Shown here in pieces: positions 35,157 through 42,339 of a stretch of 64,000 nt of DNA. The position numbers and the translations under genes were made by a program. Below the pieces are notes generated by a model. The model was not told the DNA's origin. It was given only the letters and a program-made list of their open reading frames with translations, and searched no databases. This DNA comes from an uncultured Bacteroidales bacterium. Lineage in GTDB: Bacteria; Bacteroidota; Bacteroidia; Bacteroidales; Muribaculaceae. The stretch's first letter is position 1. Every line of letters starts with the position of its first letter. Location: contig CACYRK010000001.1 in the NCBI GenBank assembly GCA_902776835.1, forward strand, positions 1 to 64,000, written 5' to 3'.

Positions 35157-35198
35157 AAAAGACAAGAAAAGCCCCACAGCCGGGCATGACTGTGGGGC
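35157..35198 (-). terminator. Terminator after HicAB
   Basis: Minus-strand GCCCCACAG / CTGTGGGGC stem followed by TTTTCTTGTCTTTT; it isolates the tail-fibre promoter from hicAB transcripts. Confidence 0.8.
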
Positions 35199-35229
35199 GG
35201 TGACAAGTTCTGTCTGTGGTGTCAATCAA

Positions 35230-35637
35230 TCAGACAAAACGAACTTGCTGTAATTCGCTGCCAAAATTGTGGAGGGCATCCTCGATCTTCTTCGTGGTCT
35301 TAGCGCTCGGATTGCGATAACCGCTCACATATTGCGACAGCTGGCGCTCGTTGATGCCGGTGATACGGCCCAAGCCGGCCAAGGTCAGCAATCCTTTGTA
35401 GTAGTTCAAGAATGACGGTACATCGTAGCTGAAGTCAAATTCCACTTCCTCAAAGGTCTCGCCTTTTTCTTGATAATAAGCCTTCATTTCTTCGTAGGCC
35501 TCGCGGAAGTCGGCAATAGTGTCGGCAATAGTGGTGCCATCACCGATAACGCTCCAGTCAAGACCGTTTTCGTCGAGCATATAGGCCCCAAAAGTGCCAT
35601 CCTCGCCACGCTCAATAAAAACTCTTACCTTTTTCAT
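35230..35637 (-). CDS. hicB: HicB-family antitoxin
   Basis: A 135-residue antitoxin. The N-terminal HicB fold (MKKVRVFIERGEDGTFGAYM, about 1-65) binds and neutralises HicA. The C-terminal helix-turn-helix (ITGINERQLSQYVSGYRNPS, about 92-111) should bind its own promoter. It follows the toxin gene, the usual hicA-hicB order. Confidence 0.88.
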   Translation of the reverse strand: MKKVRVFIERGEDGTFGAYMLDENGLDWSVIGDGTTIADTIADFREAYEEMKAYYQEKGETFEEVEFDFSYDVPSFLNYYKGLLTLAGLGRITGINERQLSQYVSGYRNPSAKTTKKIEDALHNFGSELQQVRFV

Positions 35638-35679
35638 ATCTTATCGTTTTTATGGTTTATCGACATAAGCGACAAGGGC

Positions 35680-35865
35680 TTAAAGCCCCGAGTCGCGCTT
35701 GATTGATTTTAATGTCCCCGGCTTCACTTCTTGTGACAAGTGATTGCTTGTCGTGAATTTCTTGCCGGTAATCGGGCTATACCACAAAGGGTGGCCGTTA
35801 CGCTGTTGGTGCAACTCATAGCACCCGATTTTTCTCAGCAGTTTGTGTAGTTCGCTATACTTCAT
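35680..35865 (-). CDS. hicA: HicA-family mRNA interferase toxin
   Basis: Sixty-one residues from MKYSELHKLLRKIG at 35865. The double-stranded-RNA-binding-like fold has the catalytic histidine in RNGHPLWYS and a second SNH. HicA toxins cut translated mRNA. Together with HicB it could stabilise the prophage or act in abortive infection. Confidence 0.88.
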   Translation of the reverse strand: MKYSELHKLLRKIGCYELHQQRNGHPLWYSPITGKKFTTSNHLSQEVKPGTLKSIKRDSGL

Positions 35866-35891
35866 TTTCGTTCTCTGATTGATTGACGCTG

Positions 35892-35899
35892 CAAAGTTA
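35892..35899 (-). promoter_or_regulatory. -7 element TAACTTTG for hicAB
   Basis: Exact TAnnTTTG match 27 bp before the hicA ATG. Confidence 0.6.
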
Positions 35900-35941
35900 A
35901 TGCTTTTATTTTTAATAGCAAAATATTTTACCAACTTTTTC

Positions 35942-35975
35942 AAAAAAAAGCCCCGAGGCCTTTCGGTCCCGGGGC
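35942..35975 (-). terminator. Terminator after the XRE-zinc ribbon gene
   Basis: Minus-strand GCCCCG...CGGGGC hairpin with inner pairing GGCC/GGTC, followed by eight T residues. Confidence 0.75.
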
Positions 35976-35980
35976 AGGCA

Positions 35981-36003
35981 GCCGCCTTATCCTGTCGCTA
36001 AAC
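35981..36003. repeat. Diverged copy of the phage CGTCGCTAAAC motif
   Basis: GCCGCCTTATCCTGTCGCTA and two more bases match the motif at 10727-10747 and 36481-36501 apart from a two-base insertion and one substitution. Confidence 0.55.
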
Positions 36004-36026
36004 TGTCAAAATGCGGCCACAATATC

Positions 36027-36278
36027 TTATGCCTTCAGCTCAATCTTTATGGGTTTGCCGCAATGAGGGCAAGTCATGGTGGTGTTGTCGCCCATCTCAT
36101 CACGAAAGAAGTCGCTCACCTTGCACCCGATGATTTCCGCAATCGTCTGCAGAGTAGAAATAGTAGGGTTACCATTAATACTTTGAGAAATGGCACTTGT
36201 GCTAATTGGTTTCGGAAACAGACTTGCGACCTGTTCTAACGTGTAGCCTCGTTCCTTAATAATAGATTTTACGTCCAT
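36027..36278 (-). CDS. XRE-family regulator with zinc ribbon
   Basis: Eighty-three residues: an XRE helix-turn-helix (YTLEQVASLFPKPISTSAIS, about 12-31) and a C-terminal zinc ribbon half CPHCGKPI with no second pair of cysteines. It is probably a DNA-binding regulator. The large inverted repeat upstream of its promoter (36333-36451) is a natural operator candidate. Confidence 0.8.
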   Translation of the reverse strand: MDVKSIIKERGYTLEQVASLFPKPISTSAISQSINGNPTISTLQTIAEIIGCKVSDFFRDEMGDNTTMTCPHCGKPIKIELKA

Positions 36279-36299
36279 TTTTTAGTTTTAATTTCACTA

Positions 36300-36307
36300 C
36301 AAAGGTA
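36300..36307 (-). promoter_or_regulatory. -7 element TACCTTTG
   Basis: Exact TAnnTTTG match 22 bp before the XRE-zinc ribbon ATG. Confidence 0.6.
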
Positions 36308-36332
36308 TAACAAATATTTGCTTTCTCGAAAT

Positions 36333-36451
36333 AATTAAAGGGTAAACTTCAAAATAATTGCCAATATAAAGATTAAACTAAAATTAACAAGAATGTTAAA
36401 TTCAAGTTAAGCCTTAAAAATATTTTGTCAGTTTAAGTTTAACCTTTAATT
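36333..36451. promoter_or_regulatory. Widely spaced 17-bp inverted repeat, operator candidate
   Basis: AATTAAAGGGTAAACTT (36333-36349) and AAGTTTAACCTTTAATT (36435-36451) are inverted with one mismatch, 85 bp apart, in a very AT-rich gap. The spacing would suit repressor looping; unproven. Confidence 0.5.
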
Positions 36452-36480
36452 TTACATCGTCAAACACAAAGGCAGTCAAA

Positions 36481-36501
36481 GCCGTTATCCCGTCGCTAAA
36501 C
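36481..36501. repeat. Dispersed phage motif, second exact copy
   Basis: Identical over 21 bases to 10727-10747. Both copies are noncoding and next to hairpins; here a GCAGCCCGC / GCGGGCTGC hairpin follows. Confidence 0.65.
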
Positions 36502-36542
36502 TCGCAGCCCGCTGGTTCTTCAACTGGCGGGCTGCTCCGTTA

Positions 36543-37064
36543 TTACACCTCGTCAAACAAAGTGGGTTGAAACTCCAGTCGTTCGGTACGCATGCGTGCG
36601 AGTCGATCTTGTGCTGCTTTCAGATCGTTCTTGTTGGCGAGCAGCGTGTCTTTGAGCTCGCTGATCTGCGAGAGCAGCGCAATCTCCTGTTCATTGCACT
36701 GCTGCGTATGGCGGAATCGCTTCACGAAGTGAGCAAACAAAGCATGGTAGCACTCACGCTTGTAGCGGATGACCGCCTCGGCGGCCTCCGGCTTCACCTT
36801 GTCGGGGTTGATTGTAAACAACCAACCGAACACGTACTCGAAGGGCAAACAAACCATATCACGTTGCTTGCCGTCGGCTCCAACTGTGGACTTCTCGTCC
36901 ACAGTTGGACCTAAAATCGGGTCGCTCATGATTCGGCGGCGCTGCCCCGAAAAGTCCACACCCAGGGCATCACAAATCGGGCGGATCGGCACGAAAATGT
37001 CGCTGCCGTCCTGCACAATGGTGATGCCGGTCTCATTCACACGTTTGATTAAAATCTCGTTCAT
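36543..37064 (-). CDS. Phage antirepressor (P22_AR_N-like)
   Basis: About 173 residues from MNEILIKRV at 37064. The N-terminal P22 antirepressor-like domain contains VPIRPICDALGVDFSGQRRR and VCLPFEYVFGWLFTINPDK. The C-terminus is a coiled coil (ELKDTLLANKNDLKAAQDRL). Such proteins bind repressors and promote lytic growth. It is last in the leftward early operon. Confidence 0.85.
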   Translation of the reverse strand: MNEILIKRVNETGITIVQDGSDIFVPIRPICDALGVDFSGQRRRIMSDPILGPTVDEKSTVGADGKQRDMVCLPFEYVFGWLFTINPDKVKPEAAEAVIRYKRECYHALFAHFVKRFRHTQQCNEQEIALLSQISELKDTLLANKNDLKAAQDRLARMRTERLEFQPTLFDEV

Positions 37065-37107
37065 AGTTTTTTGATAATTGATAAGTTTATAAAGTGTATA
37101 TTGCTTT

Positions 37108-37461
37108 TTATTCAAATAGACTGAGCGTGCGCCACTTGCGCTGCTCTCTCAGCAAGGCCTCACGAGCCTCCGGCGTGAAGTATCTGCCCCAACTCAGGCA
37201 ATAACCCGTCATCCACAGCATAACAACGCGCTCGCTGCCGCCCCAGCCCCACGCCAAATTCGGCACGCGATGGGCGCTACGGCCGTCGGTGAACCATAGG
37301 TCGTAGCCCACCGCCCACTTCCCAGGCTCAACCTCTGCCGTCAGCAAACGTACAATCTCATGGCCATCGTCATGCACCACGTGCGTGCGCCACTGTTTCG
37401 CGGCCACGTCCCTCAACTCCTCACGGCACAGCAGGCTGTCAAACTCATTATCCATTCTCAT
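37108..37461 (-). CDS. Early phage protein, unknown
   Basis: A 117-residue Trp-rich protein (WGWGGSERVVMLWMTGYCLSW) without a recognised family. It overlaps the DnaA-like gene by 14 bp and sits among replication genes. Confidence 0.6.
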   Translation of the reverse strand: MRMDNEFDSLLCREELRDVAAKQWRTHVVHDDGHEIVRLLTAEVEPGKWAVGYDLWFTDGRSAHRVPNLAWGWGGSERVVMLWMTGYCLSWGRYFTPEAREALLREQRKWRTLSLFE

Positions 37462-37747
37462 ATCGCTCCCTCACTTTAGCCACCAGACCGCGGAAGCCCG
37501 CGTCGCTCTCGAGCAACGCCGCCGCCGTCTTCCGGTAATGAAAACTCACGTTCTTGCTCCGGTTCAGCCACCAGGCCGCCTCATATTGACGCAGACCGTG
37601 CTCCATCGCCAGCACAAAGAACGCGTACCGAGCCGCCATCAGCGGCCAACGGCGGCAACCGCCAAGCAACGCCTTGCGGCTGCAGCCCGAAGCACGGCAG
37701 CACACGTCCAACAATCTGAAAACTTCATCGTTTCGCATATCACTCAC
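37448..37747 (-). CDS. DnaA domain IV-like protein
   Basis: Ninety-nine residues resembling the DNA-binding domain IV of DnaA: a helix with RKALLGGCRRWPLMAARYAF, then GLRQYEAAWWLNRSKNVSFH in place of the DHSTV signature. No AAA+ domain is present. It lies 4 bp after the primase-helicase gene, so it may recruit it to the phage origin. Confidence 0.7.
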   Translation of the reverse strand: MSDMRNDEVFRLLDVCCRASGCSRKALLGGCRRWPLMAARYAFFVLAMEHGLRQYEAAWWLNRSKNVSFHYRKTAAALLESDAGFRGLVAKVRERYENG

Positions 37748-37751
37748 TCTT

Positions 37752-40700
37752 TTACAAAGGTTCTTTCATCGCTCCGGCGGTATCATAAATCGAGAAATAC
37801 TCCACACCACCACTCTTGTCCGCGCCGCCGATGAAGCTCTCACCGGGATGGTCGGCAATCCAGTAGCGGAAACTCTTGCCCTCCTTGTTGAGTTTATTCG
37901 GGTTCAGGTGGTAGCCCTTGAACTGGCAGTAGAATGTCAGCTTTGTCTTGAAATTAGCCTGGCTAATGCCGCTGCGCGCGTCCGGGAAATGTTCCTTGAA
38001 GTCGCGGAACATATCGCCACGCGGCACTTTGTTGTTGAGGTTGTGTCCAGTAGCATCGAAGTACACCTCCGCCCACTGGTAGATGCTCTCGCTCATCTGC
38101 TGGCGCAGCGTGCGCAGCATGATGTCGTGCATCGGGGGCAACACCGCGCCCTGTCCGGGACGGCTCCAGCCGCGCTGCATACTCTCGAAGTAGAGCAGCA
38201 CGCACTCCGCCATCAGGTTGTAGAACAGGTTCCACTGCTCAGCGTCCCAGTCCGCAAAGAACTGATGGCCGAACACGTCAATGGGGTGACGGGTGTCGTT
38301 GAAGTAGTTAGAGAAGCTCATGTAGATGATGCGCTCCTGCGAACTGCGGCTCTGGCTCCCGTTGATGGCGTGATTGGTGGTGATATAGAATTTCGGGCTG
38401 TGCTCGCTCGCGATGGTGAAGCGCCCGCCGCCCTTCACATTCACGTTCAAGTCGCCCGTGATGGCGAAATAAAACCGTTCAAAGTTGAAGTTGACGTTCA
38501 CATCGTCCATGAATACGTTGCGCGTGCGCAACGTCACCAGCGTGTAGATGAAGTCATCGTCATTCTTGGTATTGCGCCCGTCGATGCTCGTCTGCTCCAG
38601 CATATACGACAGCGCTTTGCCGATAAGCGACTTGCCCGTGCGTCCATTGCTCTGCCCCACATCGCTCAGTTCTCCATCCATAGCAATCACGGCCTTTAGT
38701 TCGGTCTGGTACTTGTAATCGCAAAGCAAGTAGCCTATGGCCGTTAATTTATTCATCAAGTGCTGTGAAAATTCTTGTTGTTCGAGCGCACTCAATTCGC
38801 CGGACTTCTCATGCCAAAAGTTGCTGGTCATCATCAGGAAGCGGAAGAAGTCGCAGCGGTTGCCGGCCTCCGTCGGGTAAATGCTGAAGCCGTTTGCCTC
38901 GTCCCAGTCCACATGGTCGATGATGGGCACACGCTCAAACTTGTGGCCTATCACCTTGTCGTTCCACACTTGCCCCATTATCACCTTATCCCATTTGATG
39001 CCCTGGGCGGTGATGGTCAGCATTCCGTTGCGGAAGTAAAGGTTCTGCAGATAGGGTTGGAAGTTGTCGAAGTTGTCTTCAATACGCTCCAAGCGTTCCA
39101 GCTTGTCGTTGCTCAGGTCGCTCGTCAACCGCGTGCTGAAGTGGTTGCGCACATTCGTGTCCTTCGTGCTCATCAGAATGTAGGCCCACACAAATTCGCG
39201 TATCTCCACAGCGCTGCTTGGGTACACCACGCCGTCCTCGATGCGCACGAAGTTGAACACGCCCGGTTCGAGGTCGGCCGTGTGGATGCGGTAGAAGCCG
39301 GCTGCCTCAATAAATTTCAGTGCTTCGTATGTTTCAAGGCTAACACTCACCTTCTGTGTGTTCTCGTTCACTGTCACACTCCAGAACTCCTTGTCGGCGG
39401 CCACTTTCGAGGCCAGCACAACCTTGCCGCTCTCGCCCACACGATACAGGAAGCGATTGAACTTGAACGACACCAGTGGTTTCAGCCTCGACTCGTACTT
39501 CTCAAAGAACGCCTCACAGTCGTTCAGCAGCCAGTAGTCCTGGATCTGCTGGTTACTCAACGTCGAGATGTTGTGGATCGAGCAGTAGGTACCCACTCCG
39601 TCATGAGCATGGAGGGCGAAGTCGATGTCCTTGGCCAATTCATCCTCACGGCCTTTCAGCGTGCCCACCAACAAGTCATCAACGCCTTTGTCGTCGCGGT
39701 CATTCACATTCACATGGCCAAAGTAGATGTCAACGTTCACGCCAATGTTATGCAGGCTGCCCACATATTTTTTGAACTTGATGGCCGCTGCGGCGAACAT
39801 GCGTGGTCGGTAGTCCACCGCCTCATCGGGCTGCAGATTCTTCGACAGGTGGTCCCAGTCAGCGTCCATCATCAGCACCACATTGCGCACACCGCAGCGT
39901 TGAATCAAGTATTGCAAGTCTTGAGGCAAGCCGGTTTCCTTGTTGCCAATATTGAAAATGCCCTGAATGGCGATACTCGGCACACCGTGTTTACAAGCCT
40001 TTTCGGCCTTCTTCTCACCCTCTTGGATTACCAGTGTCTCGATGTGTTCCTCTCGCTGATACAGGTCGCGAATGCGCTGCGGTATATAGAACTTTGTCGG
40101 TGCACCGGCAGGGGTCATATACTTATTCTCTCGCGTGCTGCCCTCCGGCGTGTGCAGCGACGGATTGCTCCATCGCACCCTGATATATGGCCGCAGCGCG
40201 CCGCGAATCCCCCTTGTGGGATACATTTCCATGGTGCCGTCAAGGCGATAGTAGTAGATGAGCATTTCATCATCGCCCGGGCGGAGGTTGCCCATGCGGT
40301 CGATGCCGCCTTTGCGCATTGCCGGTTCAAGGTGCTCCACTGTCTCGCCGTTCACCGTTTCCTGCACGCGCACCATCACATCGTCAACCGTCAGCCCCGA
40401 GGCCTCCAGTTGCGTCTCACAGAAACTCTTGGCCATCGCCTTGCGGTGTTGGCTCACAATCTGCTTGCGCTGCTCCTGCTCACTCATGATGTAAATGCCG
40501 TTAGCGTCGGCGGCGCTTTTGACGGCTTCGGCAAAACGGCTGCGGTCGTCGTTGCAAGCATAGTAAAGAGCGGCGGCGATAGCATCGGCCAGGGAGAAAC
40601 CGCATGAAAAACATTTAGCGATATTCTTGCCGCTTTTATGTGTCACGCAAAGCCCTTTATTCTTGCCCGAGGCACCGCACTTCGGGCACGGAACGTATGA

Positions 40701-40796
40701 CGTGGCTCGAGTGACCGACGCATTCGGCACGCAATACCTAATATCGGCATTTTCACGCACCTTGCGTATCGTCAAGTCAGAATAAAAGTCGCTCAT
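37752..40796 (-). CDS. Primase-helicase replication protein
   Basis: A 1014-residue replication protein. An N-terminal CHC2-type zinc ribbon (CPKC 37-40, CFSC 62-65) is followed by a Toprim-like region (VIQEGEKKAEK near 255, VVLMMDADWDH near 310). The C-terminal part is a D5/P4-type SF3 helicase with Walker A GQSNGRTGKS near 714 and Walker B NVFMDDVN near 759. It should prime and unwind phage DNA. It is translationally coupled to the LuxR-type gene by a 4-nt overlap. Confidence 0.9.
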   Translation of the reverse strand: MSDFYSDLTIRKVRENADIRYCVPNASVTRATSYVPCPKCGASGKNKGLCVTHKSGKNIAKCFSCGFSLADAIAAALYYACNDDRSRFAEAVKSAADANGIYIMSEQEQRKQIVSQHRKAMAKSFCETQLEASGLTVDDVMVRVQETVNGETVEHLEPAMRKGGIDRMGNLRPGDDEMLIYYYRLDGTMEMYPTRGIRGALRPYIRVRWSNPSLHTPEGSTRENKYMTPAGAPTKFYIPQRIRDLYQREEHIETLVIQEGEKKAEKACKHGVPSIAIQGIFNIGNKETGLPQDLQYLIQRCGVRNVVLMMDADWDHLSKNLQPDEAVDYRPRMFAAAAIKFKKYVGSLHNIGVNVDIYFGHVNVNDRDDKGVDDLLVGTLKGREDELAKDIDFALHAHDGVGTYCSIHNISTLSNQQIQDYWLLNDCEAFFEKYESRLKPLVSFKFNRFLYRVGESGKVVLASKVAADKEFWSVTVNENTQKVSVSLETYEALKFIEAAGFYRIHTADLEPGVFNFVRIEDGVVYPSSAVEIREFVWAYILMSTKDTNVRNHFSTRLTSDLSNDKLERLERIEDNFDNFQPYLQNLYFRNGMLTITAQGIKWDKVIMGQVWNDKVIGHKFERVPIIDHVDWDEANGFSIYPTEAGNRCDFFRFLMMTSNFWHEKSGELSALEQQEFSQHLMNKLTAIGYLLCDYKYQTELKAVIAMDGELSDVGQSNGRTGKSLIGKALSYMLEQTSIDGRNTKNDDDFIYTLVTLRTRNVFMDDVNVNFNFERFYFAITGDLNVNVKGGGRFTIASEHSPKFYITTNHAINGSQSRSSQERIIYMSFSNYFNDTRHPIDVFGHQFFADWDAEQWNLFYNLMAECVLLYFESMQRGWSRPGQGAVLPPMHDIMLRTLRQQMSESIYQWAEVYFDATGHNLNNKVPRGDMFRDFKEHFPDARSGISQANFKTKLTFYCQFKGYHLNPNKLNKEGKSFRYWIADHPGESFIGGADKSGGVEYFSIYDTAGAMKEPL

Positions 40797-41362
40797 TCAA
40801 ACAAATGGTTTGATTCCGCATACCTGAAAAACTCGGCTTTCTCATGGATGCCAAGCCGGGCGAAGGCATTGCGGATATGGTTGTTTACTGTATGGATTGA
40901 TAAATATAACTGCTCGGCAATCGCTTCCTTGCACATTCCATCATACCAGAGACGCAGCACACGATTCTCGGCTTCACTCAAGCGACTGTCAAACTCCGGG
41001 TGACAAATCACACCTTCCTGCCGACACTCGCCGCGAAGCGGACACGGTACACACTCCAGATGGAACCGGCCATAGTGGTCGATGTCGGCAATGTTGTCGA
41101 TGTTGCCGAAATTGCACTTGCAGAAGCGAAGCACCATGCGATAGCGGTAAAGCGACACGTTGGGCAAACAACGCTCATACTCTTTGCTCAGCGCAACGAA
41201 TGCTTTCGGGTAGAGCGTCTCAATCTTGTCGAGCACATCACTGATGATGTCGTGGTGACGCTCAGTCAGACGCTCGGTGTGACCATCGGACGTGCGGTAC
41301 CACAACTCATCCTCATAGGTGTAAAACTCAATTCTCAATGGCATGGCTGTGTCATTATTCAC
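40793..41362 (-). CDS. LuxR-type HTH regulator with Cys cluster
   Basis: A 189-residue protein. The C-terminus is a LuxR/GerE HTH (LSEAENRVLRLWYDGMCKEA, then LYLSIHTVNNHIRNAFARL). The middle has CKCNFGN and CVPCPLRGECRQEGVIC, a possible zinc or iron-sulfur site. The first gene after the Cro-like gene, it likely controls early or late transcription. Confidence 0.8.
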   Translation of the reverse strand: MNNDTAMPLRIEFYTYEDELWYRTSDGHTERLTERHHDIISDVLDKIETLYPKAFVALSKEYERCLPNVSLYRYRMVLRFCKCNFGNIDNIADIDHYGRFHLECVPCPLRGECRQEGVICHPEFDSRLSEAENRVLRLWYDGMCKEAIAEQLYLSIHTVNNHIRNAFARLGIHEKAEFFRYAESNHLFE

Positions 41363-41594
41363 AAATAGTTAGAGAATCAAAGATACGCTCTGAAAAAATT
41401 TCCTCAATTTTGCGCTTGTGGAGTTCAGGGATACGAGCCAAACCTCTGCACCAGTTGAAGACGGTGTAACGCGGCACATAACAGCCTTCGCATATCTTGT
41501 CAATGACATACGTTTTACTGTGGTTGGCATAGCGGGCCAGGAAGTCGCGCAGCGCAATCGAATCTTTGCGAATTTCGTTGTTTTTTGAGTCCAT
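41355..41594 (-). CDS. Small Cro-like early regulator
   Basis: Seventy-nine residues with HTH character (EGCYVPRYTVFNWCRGLARI). It is divergent from the XRE repressor across a 122-bp control region and opens the early leftward operon, the usual place of Cro. It overlaps the LuxR-type gene by 8 bp. Confidence 0.65.
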   Translation of the reverse strand: MDSKNNEIRKDSIALRDFLARYANHSKTYVIDKICEGCYVPRYTVFNWCRGLARIPELHKRKIEEIFSERIFDSLTICE

Positions 41595-41634
41595 AATGAT
41601 TGTATTTGCAATAATTGTTGTACTTTTACAGTCG

Positions 41635-41642
41635 CAAATATA
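41635..41642 (-). promoter_or_regulatory. Early promoter, -7 element TATATTTG
   Basis: Exact TAnnTTTG match 41 bp before the Cro-like ATG. A TTTG -33 element (minus strand, 41664-41661) lies 18 bp upstream, inside the palindrome at 41661-41675. Confidence 0.7.
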
Positions 41643-41660
41643 CGTCTATTTTTGAAAACT

Positions 41661-41693
41661 CAAACTATTTGTTTGACTTCAAACTAAAAGTTT
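41661..41693. promoter_or_regulatory. Lysogeny operator candidates
   Basis: CAAACTATTTGTTTG (41661-41675) is a palindrome with a 5-bp centre; AAACTAAAAGTTT (41681-41693) is a second, related one. The first overlaps -33 elements for both directions, as expected of a repressor-controlled switch. Confidence 0.6.
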
Positions 41694-41716
41694 TAGATAA
41701 TTTAACATTTTGTTTT

Positions 41717-42079
41717 ATGAAAAATATAGGAAACGAATTAAAGAGATTGATTGAGGAGAAGCGTCTCGTCAAGAAAGAACTCGCAGCAGAGTTGGGCATC
41801 ACGCCCACCTACCTGTCGGCGATTATGCGCAAGGAAAGCATCGACTGCTCACTCCTTGACCGCATCTGTGGTTTAATAGGTGTGTCGCCATCGTATTTCT
41901 TTGACGATGAGGCGCAGGTCAGCGTGTCGAATGTGCATGCGACCACAGTGATCGGCAACGCCAACGCGGCGGTGACAATTACTGCTAATGAAGTGGCAGC
42001 ACTGAAGGAACTTCTTAAGGAAAAGGAGCGTACAATCCAGATTTTACTGGCTCAAACCGGGACAAAAACGGGACAGTAA
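41717..42079 (+). CDS. XRE-family prophage repressor candidate
   Basis: About 120 residues from MKNIGNELKRL at 41717. An XRE helix-turn-helix (LVKKELAAELGITPTYLSAI, about 15-34) is followed by a linker and a C-terminal coiled coil (EVAALKELLKEKERTIQILL) for oligomerisation. It is the only rightward gene of the control region, divergent from the Cro-like gene, and its last codons coincide with the attR core. Confidence 0.8.
   Translation: MKNIGNELKRLIEEKRLVKKELAAELGITPTYLSAIMRKESIDCSLLDRICGLIGVSPSYFFDDEAQVSVSNVHATTVIGNANAAVTITANEVAALKELLKEKERTIQILLAQTGTKTGQ
42058..42076. other. Candidate attR core (19-bp direct repeat)
   Basis: Identical to 166-184. It encodes the last residues (GTKTGQ) of the repressor, with the stop codon supplied by the bases immediately outside the core. 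Everything to the right is host-like. Confidence 0.6.
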
Positions 42080-42169
42080 CAATAAGTTTTAAGACTAAAA
42101 CTATCTATGAATTATCGTCATGGAAACTCATAATGTTACTGAAGAAATCCTCTCACCCCGACCCGAAAC

Positions 42170-42213
42170 AGGGATAACAAGCAGTCAGCCTGCAAGTTAT
42201 CCCTAATTTTTTT
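42170..42213 (+). terminator. Rho-independent terminator after the repressor
   Basis: AGGGATAAC / GTTATCCCT (9 bp) around an inner GCAG/CTGC hairpin, followed by seven T residues. It lies outside attR, so it is host DNA terminating phage transcription. Confidence 0.8.
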
Positions 42214-42246
42214 ATAGCCACAGCCACCATAGGAACTTTAGCCCCG

Positions 42247-42287
42247 GCATAAAAAAATGAAAAACTGGGGTTAGCATTTTTTTATGC
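42247..42287. promoter_or_regulatory. 13-bp inverted repeat upstream of bcp
   Basis: GCATAAAAAAATG and CATTTTTTTATGC are perfect inverted copies 15 bp apart. The right arm overlaps the expected -33 region of the bcp promoter. It may be an operator or a terminator for upstream transcripts. Confidence 0.55.
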
Positions 42288-42300
42288 GATGGCTTTGCTG

Positions 42301-42308
42301 TAACTTTG
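42301..42308 (+). promoter_or_regulatory. -7 element TAACTTTG of bcp-mfd
   Basis: Exact TAnnTTTG match 32 bp before the bcp ATG. Confidence 0.65.
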
Positions 42309-42339
42309 CAGAAAGAAATTTGGTAAAACAAGTAATATC

